A stretch of DNA of 64,000 nt, taken from the NCBI RefSeq assembly GCF_937941905.1, contig NZ_CALDGS010000155.1:1-64000 (forward strand), written 5' to 3'. A program made the translations under genes and the position numbers. This stretch comes from an uncultured Mycolicibacterium sp. (GTDB taxonomy: Bacteria; Actinomycetota; Actinomycetes; Mycobacteriales; Mycobacteriaceae). Numbering within the stretch: position 1 is the first letter of the stretch; the number at the start of each line of letters is the position of its first letter. The notes below the pieces were generated by a model. It was not told where the DNA came from and did not search any database. It worked only from the letters and a program-made list of their open reading frames with translations. This document shows positions 25,509-33,955 of this stretch, one piece after another.

Positions 25509-25961
25509 TCAGCCGATGATGCGCAGGATCTGCTCGGCGACGGCGGCCGGCTTGTCGGCGCCCTCGAGTTCGACGGTGACCGTCAGGGTGGCCTGCACCG
25601 CGCCGTCGAGCCGGTCGATCTTGGAGATCTCACCGCGGGCCCGGATCCGCGCGCCCACCTTGACCGGGGTGATGAACCGGACCTTGTTGTAGCCGTAGTT
25701 GATCGCCATCGTGACGTTGTCGACCCGGTAGAGCTGGTGCATGAAGTGCGGCAGCAGCGACAGCGTCAGCAGCCCGTGGGCGATGGTGCCGCCGAACGGT
25801 CCCTGGGCGGCGCGTTCGGGGTCGACATGGATCCACTGGTGGTCACCGGTGGCGTCGGCGAAGGTGTTCACCCGCTCCTGGGTGATCTCGAGCCATTCGG
25901 TCGTGCCGAGCTGGCTGCCCTCGGCCGCCGCGAACTCGTCGAGACCGTTGAACACTTTCAC
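25509..25961 (-). CDS. MaoC-like (R)-specific enoyl-CoA hydratase
   Basis: 150 residues with a single hotdog MaoC domain, the same size as M. tuberculosis Rv0130 (HtdZ). The hydratase motif is FADATGDHQWIHVDPERAAQGPFGGTIAHG, in pieces: the catalytic Asp and His are in ATGDHQWIH. Adds water to trans-2-enoyl-CoA. GTG at 25961 follows AGGAG by seven bases. The coding-like frame continues past its stop codon. Short direct repeats lie upstream of the start. Confidence 0.9.
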   Translation of the reverse strand: MKVFNGLDEFAAAEGSQLGTTEWLEITQERVNTFADATGDHQWIHVDPERAAQGPFGGTIAHGLLTLSLLPHFMHQLYRVDNVTMAINYGYNKVRFITPVKVGARIRARGEISKIDRLDGAVQATLTVTVELEGADKPAAVAEQILRIIG

Positions 25962-26712
25962 GGTGGAACTCCTCTCACACCTGGCGCGCCGCGGTGGGCG
26001 TCGCTCGATCCGGATGTCCTCAGTCCGGATGTCCACAGTGCCACAGTGCTCCCGCCGCGCCGACCCAGCCCGTCGCCGAACCCGGCCGGCAAACAAACGA
26101 GCGGCCCGGGGCGACGTCTGCGGACGCGGCGTCGGCCCCCTTGGCGAAGCCCGCGGGAACCGCGCCCAATCGGCCGTATTAGAAATCAGCCAGCAAACTA
26201 ATCAAGCGTTCCTGGAACTGCACTGCGCCGACCCGGACGGCGCCGTCGCGGGGTGCCGCGGCGTCGGCCGGCGAGCCGTTGCCGACGCGCGCCCAGTGCG
26301 CTGCCCGGTTTCCGAGAATACGATTCCGCAAGTTCGAACGCCCCGGAGCGACACACCGCCAAGCGCGCGCCGAAATCCGGCCCGAATGCGGCTTCATCAA
26401 CCGGTAGCAAAACCGTCACTGCAAGGTTACCCGTTCAACGGACCACCGCACGAATTCACTGACGTCTTCGCTAATTCCGTGCGACGTTGGGTTTCACCTG
26501 CCGGTTCATTGTGATCGCAAGATTGCCATGCCACCGCGGCGCCCCCGCCCGATCGGACGGGCAACTTGCAATTCCGGTCGAGTTCTGCGCACTCGCTGGA
26601 ACACACCCAAGCCCGGCAGGATACTGACTTCGCAAATTCACAGACCGACCGGTGCGGCCCTCCGGGCACTCCCGGTGGCTGCACCGCCAAACACGGAAGA
26701 GATGGAGAGGAA
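25962..26712. other. 751-base intergenic region without a gene
   Basis: No reading frame here has protein-like composition. The part near the MaoC gene contains direct repeats: TCCGGATGTCC twice (26009-26019, 26024-26034) and CCACAGTG twice in tandem (26033-26048). From about 26170 the sequence becomes less GC-rich than its surroundings, suggesting a long leader or promoter region for the acyltransferase gene at 26713. A clear ribosome site (GGAGAGGA) ends it. Confidence 0.6.
26009..26048. repeat. Short direct repeats upstream of MaoC gene
   Basis: Two copies of TCCGGATGTCC with a 15-base period are followed at once by two tandem copies of CCACAGTG. They lie 48-87 bases upstream of the GTG at 25961, where an activator or repressor could bind. 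Could also be chance or a replication-slippage product. Confidence 0.5.
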
Positions 26713-27462
26713 ATGACCGCTCAGCTCCTCGGTTCGCCCGTCGCCAGCGAATTCGCCATGCCCACCGGGATCAGCTGGTGGGATGCCGACGCCCAGTGCA
26801 CGCTGGTGATGTCCCAGCCGGCACTGGATCACGAGTTGTGGCACGACTATCTTCGCGGAGCCGAACGTAGCTACCGCAAGTACGGGGTCGAGGACGCCCT
26901 GGAGCTCGACGACATCGCCGACGGCCACGACACCGTCGCGTTCTGGGCCGCGATCGACCGGGATGGCAACCTCATCGGCGGGGTGCGCGCCAAGGGCCCG
27001 CTGCGCGACGCCGACGACTCGCACGCCGTCGTGGAGTGGGCCGGCCAGCCCGGCGAGGACATGGTCCGCAAGATGATCAACGACCGTGCGCCGTTCGGCG
27101 TGCTGGAGATGAAGGCGGCCTGGGTGACCAACGACCGGGAGCGCAGCCCGCTGGTGACCAAGATGCTGGCCCGCAGCGGGTTCCACGCGATGGCGCTGTT
27201 CGGGTTCCAGTTCTGCATGGCCACCTCCGCGCCGCACGTGCTGGACCGGTGGCGCTCCTCGGGCGGGGTGGTGGCGCCGATCCCGGCCACGCCGTACCCC
27301 GACGAGCGGTACCTCACCAAGATGATGTGGTGGGATCGTCGCGACTTCATCAATCACGCTGAGCCAGAACAGGTTTCGAAGATCCTGACCGAGATCAACG
27401 CGATGAACGCACAACTGGCGGCGGTGGACGGCGCCGGGACCCTGTATCAGGCCGCGCTGTGA
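26713..27462 (+). CDS. GNAT-fold acyltransferase resembling LuxI/FeeM synthases
   Basis: 249 residues with no named function known to me. The layout resembles autoinducer-type N-acyltransferases: an N-terminal region ending YRKYGVEDALELDD, a strand pair VAFWAAIDRDGNLIGGVRAKG (about 76-95), then LEMKAAWVTND (131-141) where LuxI proteins have their conserved ExxR region, and MATSAPHVLDRWRSSGG (169-185) like the late helix and strand. The assignment is pattern-based and uncertain. Its stop overlaps the next gene start (GTGA), tying it to the E1-nitroreductase fusion. ATG at 26713 has a strong GGAGAGGA site. Confidence 0.6.
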   Translation: MTAQLLGSPVASEFAMPTGISWWDADAQCTLVMSQPALDHELWHDYLRGAERSYRKYGVEDALELDDIADGHDTVAFWAAIDRDGNLIGGVRAKGPLRDADDSHAVVEWAGQPGEDMVRKMINDRAPFGVLEMKAAWVTNDRERSPLVTKMLARSGFHAMALFGFQFCMATSAPHVLDRWRSSGGVVAPIPATPYPDERYLTKMMWWDRRDFINHAEPEQVSKILTEINAMNAQLAAVDGAGTLYQAAL

Positions 27463-29597
27463 GGCACGGCGATACTTTCGCTGTGAACCACTCCGCGACG
27501 GTACTGCACCCGGACGATCCGGCCGACCGCGAGACCCTCGAGCGGCTCCGGCGGGATCCCGCCATCGAGTTCGTCGACCGCAGTGCGGAGCAGGCCAAGG
27601 CCCTGCGCGAGCTGCTGCCCGCCCCGGACGAGGAGCTGCTGGGCGAACCCCGGCGCCACGTCCATTACCCCTGGCGCCGTGCCGTGGTCACGGTGCTGGG
27701 GCCGGCCGGGTACCGGCGACTGCGACTGGACCGCAACCACAACCTCATCACCCGCGCCGAGCACGACCGGCTGGCGCGGCTGCGGGTCGGCGTGGTCGGC
27801 CTCAGCGTCGGCCACGCCATCGCGCACACCCTGGCCGCACAGGGGGTGTGCGGCCGGTTGCGGCTGGCCGACTTCGACGAGCTGGAGGTGTCCAACCTCA
27901 ACCGGGTGCCGGCCACCGTGTTCGACGTCGGGGTGAACAAGGCGGTGGTGGCCGCGCGCCGGATCGCCGAGCTCGACCCGTACCTGCCGGTCGAGGTGTT
28001 CCCGGACGGGCTGACCCGCGACAACGTCGACACGTTCCTCGACGGGGTGGACATCGTCGTCGAGGAGTGCGACTCGCTGGACATCAAGGCGCTGGTGCGG
28101 GAGGCGGCGCGGCGGCGCCGGCTGCCGGTGCTGATGGCCACCAGCGACCGCGGGCTGATCGACGTGGAGCGCTTCGACCTCGAGCCGCAGCGCCCGCCGT
28201 TCCACGGCCTGCTGCCCGGCGTCGACTCCGCACGGCTGGCCGGGCTGACCAACCAGCAGAAGATCCCGTACGTGCTGCGCATGGTGGAGGCGGCGAGCCT
28301 GTCGGCGCGCGGCGCCGCCTCGCTCGTCGAGGTGGGTCAGACCCTGTCGACCTGGCCGCAGCTGTCCGGGGACGTCGCGCTGGGCGGCACCGTGGTCGCC
28401 GAGGCCGTGCGCCGCATCGGCCTCGGCGAGCCACTGTCCTCCGGCCGGGTGCGCGTCGACGTCGCGGCCGCCCTGGACACGCTGCGCGACCCGCTGGCCG
28501 AACCGGTCGAGGACCCGGCCGCGCTGCCCGCCGCCGAACCGCCCGCACCGGTCCCGGAACCCGCCGACACCGCGACGGCGATGGCGGTGGCCGCCTCCCT
28601 GGCCCCGTCGGGCGGCAACGTGCAGCCGTGGCACATCGAACCGGACCCGCGGGCGGTGGTGATCCGGATCGCCCCGGAGTACTCGGCGACCATGGACGTC
28701 GACTTCCGTGCCAGTGCGGTGGCCGTCGGCGCGGCGGCGTTCAACGCGCGGATCGCCGCGGCCGCCCGCGGCGCGCTGGGGCCGGTGGAATTCGAACCCG
28801 GCGACGAGCAGGTCCCGCTGACCGCCACCGTCCGGATCGGTACCGGCACCGATCCCGAGCTGGCCGCGCTGTACCCGGCGCTGGCCGAGCGGGAGACCAA
28901 CCGCCGGCTCGGCCGGCCGCAGCCGCTGGCGGCCGAGACCGTTGCCGATCTCACCGCGGCGGCCGAGCGCCACGGCGGCGGGCTGCGCCTGCTCACCGGC
29001 CGGGCCGCGTTGGACGCGGCGGCCGACATCCTGGCCGAGGCGGACCGGATCCGTTACCTCACCCCCCGGCTGCACGCCGACATGATGCGCGAATTGCGTT
29101 GGCCGGGCCGGGATTGTCTGGACTGGGGCATCGACGTCCGCAGCCTGGAGCTGGAGCCGGCGCAGTTGATGACGCTCGACATCCTGCGCCGGCCCGACGT
29201 GATGGCCCGGCTGGCCGAGTGGGGCGGCGGCCGGGCGCTGGGCTCGGACGTGCGCACCCGGCTCGCGGCGACGTCGGCACTGGCGGTGCTGACGGTGCGC
29301 GGGGACGGTCTGCTCGACTACGCCCGCGGCGGGGCGGCGCTGCAGGCGGCCTGGTTCGCCGCGCAGCGGCACGGACTGGCGGTGCACCCGGTCTCCCCGG
29401 TGTTCCTCTACGCCCGCGACCGCGACGACCTCGTCGAGCTGTCCCCGGGGTACGCCGACGAGCTCGGGGCGCTGCAGCGCCGGTTCACCGACCTGGTGCG
29501 GCTGGACCCCGACGAGTCGGTGGTGCTGGTGCTGCGACTGTCGCACGCACCGCGCGCCTCGGTGCGCAGCCGGCGCCGGCCGATCACCGGCGGGTAG
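27459..29597 (+). CDS. E1-like (ThiF) adenylation domain fused to nitroreductase (Rv1355c type)
   Basis: 712 residues from GTG 27459; GTG 27483 would remove eight. Residues 1-100 are of unknown type. An E1/ThiF domain follows (about 105-270) with RVGVVGLSVGHAIAH as nucleotide loop, DFDELEVSNLNR with the activating Arg, and DIVVEECDSLD. No zinc CxxC pairs or obvious catalytic Cys are seen. A Pro/Glu linker (346-368) leads to a nitroreductase domain with the FMN motif LAPSGGNVQPWHI (381-393). M. tuberculosis Rv1355c (labelled MoeY) has this architecture and size. Adenylation coupled to flavin redox chemistry suggests tailoring of a small molecule; the substrate is unknown. Confidence 0.88.
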   Translation: MRHGDTFAVNHSATVLHPDDPADRETLERLRRDPAIEFVDRSAEQAKALRELLPAPDEELLGEPRRHVHYPWRRAVVTVLGPAGYRRLRLDRNHNLITRAEHDRLARLRVGVVGLSVGHAIAHTLAAQGVCGRLRLADFDELEVSNLNRVPATVFDVGVNKAVVAARRIAELDPYLPVEVFPDGLTRDNVDTFLDGVDIVVEECDSLDIKALVREAARRRRLPVLMATSDRGLIDVERFDLEPQRPPFHGLLPGVDSARLAGLTNQQKIPYVLRMVEAASLSARGAASLVEVGQTLSTWPQLSGDVALGGTVVAEAVRRIGLGEPLSSGRVRVDVAAALDTLRDPLAEPVEDPAALPAAEPPAPVPEPADTATAMAVAASLAPSGGNVQPWHIEPDPRAVVIRIAPEYSATMDVDFRASAVAVGAAAFNARIAAAARGALGPVEFEPGDEQVPLTATVRIGTGTDPELAALYPALAERETNRRLGRPQPLAAETVADLTAAAERHGGGLRLLTGRAALDAAADILAEADRIRYLTPRLHADMMRELRWPGRDCLDWGIDVRSLELEPAQLMTLDILRRPDVMARLAEWGGGRALGSDVRTRLAATSALAVLTVRGDGLLDYARGGAALQAAWFAAQRHGLAVHPVSPVFLYARDRDDLVELSPGYADELGALQRRFTDLVRLDPDESVVLVLRLSHAPRASVRSRRRPITGG

Positions 29598-29624
29598 CGG
29601 CGGCAGCCGGTCGGGCTGCCGCCG
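29598..29624 (+). terminator. GC-rich hairpin between E1-nitroreductase and GGDEF-EAL genes
   Basis: An 11-base-pair perfect stem (CGGCGGCAGCC/GGCTGCCGCCG) with a five-base loop begins one base after the stop codon. There is no T-tract, as is common in mycobacterial terminators. It may end or attenuate the transcript before the cyclic-di-GMP gene 31 bases on. Confidence 0.5.
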
Positions 29625-29654
29625 CCCGGGGTCCGGCCACTAGGCTGTGGGCAA

Positions 29655-31517
29655 ATGTCTCAAGGGAACGGGCCGCGCAGCCTGGAACGGCTGGTGACCG
29701 ACGTGGCCACGCAGCTGATGGCGGCCAACGCGGCGACCTCGGTTCAGGTCAGTCAACGGGTGCTCGGGGAGCTGGTGGCGCACTTCGGCGTCGACGTCAG
29801 CTTCCTGCGCTACAACGACCACAGGATCCGTGCCTCCCGGCTGGTCGCCGAGTGGCCGCCGCGGCCGCCCAGCGACGGGCCCGACCCGCTGGCGCTGGTG
29901 TACTTCGCCGACGCCGACCCGGTGTTCGCCGAGTCCGAGCACGGCAAGAAGCCGATGGTGTTCCGGCCGGAGCCGGCCACCGACGACTACCAACAACGCA
30001 TCCGCGAGGGCCGGGCCGTCCCGCAGACCTCGATGGCCGCCGCCCCGCTGGTGTCCGGCGACGTCACCACCGGGGTGCTCGGCTTCGTCAAGTTCGGCGA
30101 CCGGCACTGGACCTACGAGGAACTCAACGCGCTGGAGGCGATCGCCTCGCTGTTCGCGCAGGTGCAGGCACGCGTGGAGGCCGAGGAGCGGCTGCGCTAC
30201 CTGGCCGAGCACGACGACCTGACCGGCCTGTGCAACCGGCGCGCGCTGCTGGCCCATCTCGACGACCGGTTGCAGCCCGGCCGGCCCGGCCCGGTGTGGG
30301 CGCTGTTCTTCGACCTCGACCGGCTCAAGGCGATCAACGACTACCTCGGCCACACCGCCGGCGACCGGTTCATCCGGGTGCTGGCCGAGCGGCTGCGCGA
30401 ACACGTCACCGGCCCGAACCTGATCGCCCGCCTCGGCGGTGACGAATTCGTCGTCGTACCCGGCGAACCGATGGAGGCCGAGGCGGCCATGCAACTGGCC
30501 GACGACCTGCGCGCGGTGCTGCACGAGCGGGTGACCGTCGACGGCGAGGTACTCACCCGCACCGCCAGCATCGGTGTGGCCCCCGGGGTCCCCGGCCGGG
30601 ACACCACCTCCGACCTGCTGCGCCGCGCCGACCAGGCGGTGCTGGCCGCCAAGAACGCCGGCGGCAACCAGATCATGCTGTTCACCGACGAGATGTCGCT
30701 GAAGAGCGAGTTCCGCAACGACATCGAGCTGCACCTGCAGAGCGTCATCGAGAACGGCGCGCTGACGCTGCACTACCTGCCCGAGATCGACATGCGCACC
30801 GGGCGGGTGCTGGCCACCGAGGCGCTGGTGCGCTGGGAGCACCCCACCCGGGGGCTGCTGGCGCCGGACCTGTTCATCGGGGTGGCCGAGTCGATCAACC
30901 TGGCCGGCGAGCTCGGCCGGTGGGTGATGCGCACCGCCTGCGCGGAGTTCTCCTCCTGGCGCGCCGCCGGGGTGGCCACCGACGCGGTGCTGCGGATCAA
31001 CGTCTCCCCGGTGCAGCTGGTCACCGACGGGTTCGTCGAGTCGGTGGCCGACATCATGGGCGAGTTCGGGCTGCCGCCCCGATCGGTGTGTCTGGAGATC
31101 ACCGAAAGCGTTGTGGTCCAAGACATCAACACGATGCGGATCACGCTGGGCGAACTGCGCGAGGTCGGGGTGCGGGTCGCCATCGACGACTTCGGCACCG
31201 GCTACAGCGTGCTCTCGCACCTGAAGTCGCTGCCGGTGGACACGCTCAAGATCGACAAGAGCTTCGTCCGCGAGCTCGGCAGCAACCCCGGCGACCTGGC
31301 CATCGTGCGCGCGGTCATCGCGCTCGCGGAGGCCTTCGGGCTGGGCCTGGTCGCCGAGGGCGTGGAGACCGAGAACGCCGCGACCACGCTGATGGAGCAC
31401 GGCTGCCACCGCGCCCAGGGCTTCCTGCTGTCCCGGCCGATCGCCGGCGAGCAGATGAAGGCGTTGTTCGCGCAGGGGCGGATCGCACTGCCGTTCACCG
31501 CCCGCACCGGCGCCTAG
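29655..31517 (+). CDS. GAF-GGDEF-EAL cyclic-di-GMP synthase/phosphodiesterase
   Basis: 620 residues, matching M. tuberculosis Rv1354c and M. smegmatis DcpA in size and order. A GAF-like sensor spans about 20-170. The diguanylate cyclase domain has an intact RLGGDEFVV (GGDEF 261-265) and FFDLDRLKAIND. No RxxD inhibitory site is found five residues before GGDEF, so product inhibition may be absent. The EAL domain is complete: ATEALVRW (EAL 389-391), ITESVV, DDFGTGYS, KIDKSFV and AEGVET. Both synthesis and hydrolysis of c-di-GMP are expected, with the GAF domain deciding the balance. Confidence 0.95.
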   Translation: MSQGNGPRSLERLVTDVATQLMAANAATSVQVSQRVLGELVAHFGVDVSFLRYNDHRIRASRLVAEWPPRPPSDGPDPLALVYFADADPVFAESEHGKKPMVFRPEPATDDYQQRIREGRAVPQTSMAAAPLVSGDVTTGVLGFVKFGDRHWTYEELNALEAIASLFAQVQARVEAEERLRYLAEHDDLTGLCNRRALLAHLDDRLQPGRPGPVWALFFDLDRLKAINDYLGHTAGDRFIRVLAERLREHVTGPNLIARLGGDEFVVVPGEPMEAEAAMQLADDLRAVLHERVTVDGEVLTRTASIGVAPGVPGRDTTSDLLRRADQAVLAAKNAGGNQIMLFTDEMSLKSEFRNDIELHLQSVIENGALTLHYLPEIDMRTGRVLATEALVRWEHPTRGLLAPDLFIGVAESINLAGELGRWVMRTACAEFSSWRAAGVATDAVLRINVSPVQLVTDGFVESVADIMGEFGLPPRSVCLEITESVVVQDINTMRITLGELREVGVRVAIDDFGTGYSVLSHLKSLPVDTLKIDKSFVRELGSNPGDLAIVRAVIALAEAFGLGLVAEGVETENAATTLMEHGCHRAQGFLLSRPIAGEQMKALFAQGRIALPFTARTGA

Positions 31518-32299
31518 CGGTCGGCCGGCACCAGCACCTCGACCCGGCCGAACCGGCTGGCGGCCTGGCCGACCAGCGCGATGCGCACCGTGTCGGTCCC
31601 GCCCGGTACGTCGCGGCGGGTCAGCGGCCGGGCGGGCGCCCACGGCGGCGCGATCGTCACGCCGTGCCGGGCACCGACCGCCCAGGACCGGCCGGGGGTG
31701 TCGATCACCGCGCCGACGACCTCGTCGGCCTCGAACACCAGCCGGTTCAGCCGCGCCGACGGGTGCACCTCGATGTCGCGCTCGCGCACCTCGCGGGCCA
31801 GCCAGTCGGCGAGGTCGAGCTGCCACAGGTCGCCCGGCGGCCGTACCCGGCCGAGGGTCAGCACCTCGATCGCCTCCCCCTCGGCGGTCCGCGCGGGAAC
31901 GCCGCCGCGGCCCGCGACTCGGGTGTGCAGCACCCCGTACGGCGAGGACACGCACCGGGCGGCCCAGTCGCGCAACCGGGCGCCGAAGAACGGTTCGACG
32001 GTGCGCCCCCGCTCGGCGTGCGGTTCGGCCACCGCCCGCACCGGGACCCCGGTGTCGGGCACCTCGGTCACCGGCTCGAGGTCGCCCACCAGGGCGGCGA
32101 GGTACTCGACGGTCCGCGGGTCGTCGAGGCCGGCGCCGTACCAGGGCGGGGCCGGGTCGGCGGCACGGACCGGGTCCGGGCCGTCCCCGGCGACCGCGAC
32201 GAACAGCTCCGCGTCGGCGTCGTGGGCGGCGATGGCGCCGGCCAGCGTGCCCGCCCCACCACCGACGGAGACGACGTCGACTACGAGGTCCCAGTCCAT
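31514..32299 (-). CDS. Hypothetical protein with FAD-binding-like N-terminus
   Basis: 261 residues. The N-terminus DLVVDVVSVGGGAGTLAGAIAA looks like a Rossmann dinucleotide loop, and APPWYGAGLDDPRTVEYLAAL recalls KstD/fumarate-reductase flavoproteins. The protein is half their size and lacks a recognisable catalytic half. LADWLAREVRERDIEVHPSARLNRLVFE resembles their FAD-domain return segment. It may be a shortened flavoprotein or one that binds a cofactor for another role. The stop overlaps the opposing GGDEF-EAL stop by four bases. Confidence 0.7.
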   Translation of the reverse strand: MDWDLVVDVVSVGGGAGTLAGAIAAHDADAELFVAVAGDGPDPVRAADPAPPWYGAGLDDPRTVEYLAALVGDLEPVTEVPDTGVPVRAVAEPHAERGRTVEPFFGARLRDWAARCVSSPYGVLHTRVAGRGGVPARTAEGEAIEVLTLGRVRPPGDLWQLDLADWLAREVRERDIEVHPSARLNRLVFEADEVVGAVIDTPGRSWAVGARHGVTIAPPWAPARPLTRRDVPGGTDTVRIALVGQAASRFGRVEVLVPADR

Positions 32300-32711
32300 A
32301 CCGATGTGCTCCGTCGCTCGTTCGCCTCCGGCCGGGCGGGCCGCGCGCCTACCGCACAGAAAGGTGTTGCCACAGTCCGCACCGGGGATTCGAGGGGTTT
32401 GCTAGCACGGACCATGGCAACAGCATCACGATAACACCGGTTCGGGCCGAGTTGGCCCCTACATCGGCTCGGTGCGATCCACCGCCGTGCAACGAGCAAG
32501 GTCGACGACATTTACGCGGCCGACCCCTGCCCAACACCCGACCGAGTCTACCGACCCGGTGGAAGCGACGGGCCCACCGATCCGCACCCGGTTCGGGTTG
32601 CGGTGGCAGCCACCGCGGTGTGACACGGCCGGCAATTGGACCGAACCGGTGACCTACATCTCTAACTATGTTTAATATGTCGTCGTTCACATCACGGGAA
32701 GGGGCCCATCG
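32300..32711. other. 412-base divergent intergenic region
   Basis: No gene is visible. It holds promoters for the flavoprotein-like gene (minus) and the FadE pair (plus). An AT-rich patch, ACTATGTTTAATATG (32667-32681), lies 30 bases upstream of the FadE start and is a likely -10 region or operator. Two inverted repeats are seen: distant arms GTTGCCA/TGGCAAC (32366-32372 and 32415-32421) and a perfect 17-base palindrome at 32600-32616. Confidence 0.6.
32600..32616. promoter_or_regulatory. 17-base perfect palindrome upstream of FadE pair
   Basis: Arms GCGGTGGC and GCCACCGC flank a single A. It lies about 95 bases upstream of the FadE ATG at 32712. It could be an operator or, in RNA, a tight hairpin. 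GC-rich palindromes of this length arise by chance more often in this genome than AT-rich ones, so support is moderate. Confidence 0.35.
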
Positions 32712-33944
32712 ATGGACCTGCAGTGGTCGCCGGCCGACCTCGCCTTCCGCGACGAGGTGCGCGCATTCCTCGCCGAGAAGCTCACCCCGGACCTGCGCCG
32801 GGCCGGCCGACTGCAGACCAGCGTCTACTCCGACCACGAGGCCGCCCTGCGCTGGCAGCGCATCCTGCACGAGCGCGGCTGGGCGGCCCCGGCCTGGCCG
32901 GTGGAGTACGGCGGCTGCGACTGGACCGTCACCCAGCACTACATCTTCCAGCGGGAGACCACCCTGGCCGGGGCTCCTGCCCTGTCCCCCATGGGAATCC
33001 GCATGGTCGCCCACGCGATCATCCGGTACGGCACCCAGGAACAGAAGGACTGGTTCCTGCCCCGGATCCTGACCGGCGAGGTGTTCTTCTGCCAGGGCTA
33101 CTCCGAACCGGAGGCCGGTTCCGACCTGGCCGCCCTGTCGATGGCGGCCGTCGACGACGGCGACGACCTGGTGTGCACCGGCAGCAAGATCTGGACCACC
33201 CATGCCCGGGAGGCGAACTGGATGTTCGCCCTGGTGCGTACCTCGCGCACCGACAAGAAGCAGCGCGGCATCACCTTCCTGCTCATCGACATGACCTCGC
33301 CGGGCATCGAGATCCGCCCGTTGGTGATGAGTTCCGGCGAGCAGATCCAGAACCAGGTGTTCTTCGACGGCGTCCGGGTGCCCAAGCGCAACGTGGTCGG
33401 CGAGATCGACGACGGCTGGACCGTCGCGAAGTACCTGCTGGAGTTCGAGCGCGGCGGCAGCGCCAGCTCCCCCGCCCTGCAGGTGCTCGCCGACGACATC
33501 GCCGCCGCGGCGGCCGAACAGCCCGGACCGGGCGGCGGCCGACTCATCGACGACCCGGCGTTCGCGCACAAGCTCGCCGAGGCCCGGATCCGCACCGAGG
33601 TGCTCGAGATCCTGGAGTACCAGGTGCTCAGCGCCGTCACCGCGGGCCGCAACCCCGGCACCGCCGCGTCGATGCTCAAGGTGCTCGGCACCGAGTTGAG
33701 CCAGACGCTGACCGAGCTCGCGCTGGAGGCCGCCGGACCGCGCGGCCGGGCCTACCAGCCGCACGCGACCTGCCCGGGTGGGCCGGTGGCCGATTTCGAG
33801 CCGCCGGCCGACGGCTACGTCAGCGGGGAACCGTGGCAGGCCGTCGCCGCACTGCGCTACTTCAACGACCGCGCCGGCTCGATCTACGCCGGTAGCAACG
33901 AGATTCAGCGAAACATCCTGGCCAAAGCGGCCCTGGGTCTGTAG
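32712..33944 (+). CDS. Acyl-CoA dehydrogenase (FadE), likely alpha subunit
   Basis: 410 residues. CQGYSEPEAGSDLAAL is the substrate/FAD loop and CTGSKIWTTHAREAN the beta-domain strand. The C-terminal segment is IYAGSNEIQRNIL, with Ala-Gly where homotetrameric enzymes have the Glu-Gly that holds the catalytic base. Together with the dissimilar FadE directly downstream, this fits the heterotetrameric pattern of mycobacterial side-chain dehydrogenases (FadE26-FadE27 type, family knowledge). GGAAGGGG lies seven bases upstream of the ATG. Confidence 0.92.
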   Translation: MDLQWSPADLAFRDEVRAFLAEKLTPDLRRAGRLQTSVYSDHEAALRWQRILHERGWAAPAWPVEYGGCDWTVTQHYIFQRETTLAGAPALSPMGIRMVAHAIIRYGTQEQKDWFLPRILTGEVFFCQGYSEPEAGSDLAALSMAAVDDGDDLVCTGSKIWTTHAREANWMFALVRTSRTDKKQRGITFLLIDMTSPGIEIRPLVMSSGEQIQNQVFFDGVRVPKRNVVGEIDDGWTVAKYLLEFERGGSASSPALQVLADDIAAAAAEQPGPGGGRLIDDPAFAHKLAEARIRTEVLEILEYQVLSAVTAGRNPGTAASMLKVLGTELSQTLTELALEAAGPRGRAYQPHATCPGGPVADFEPPADGYVSGEPWQAVAALRYFNDRAGSIYAGSNEIQRNILAKAALGL

Positions 33945-33955
33945 ACGGGGACGAC

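Noticed and set aside
26179..26419. Short minus-strand frames in the 751-base intergenic region
   Set aside because: Codon use is not GC3-biased, the frames overlap one another, and no family or ribosome site is visible.
32366..32421. Distant inverted repeat GTTGCCA/TGGCAAC as a regulatory stem
   Set aside because: Arms of seven bases 42 bases apart are expected by chance in a 400-base gap.
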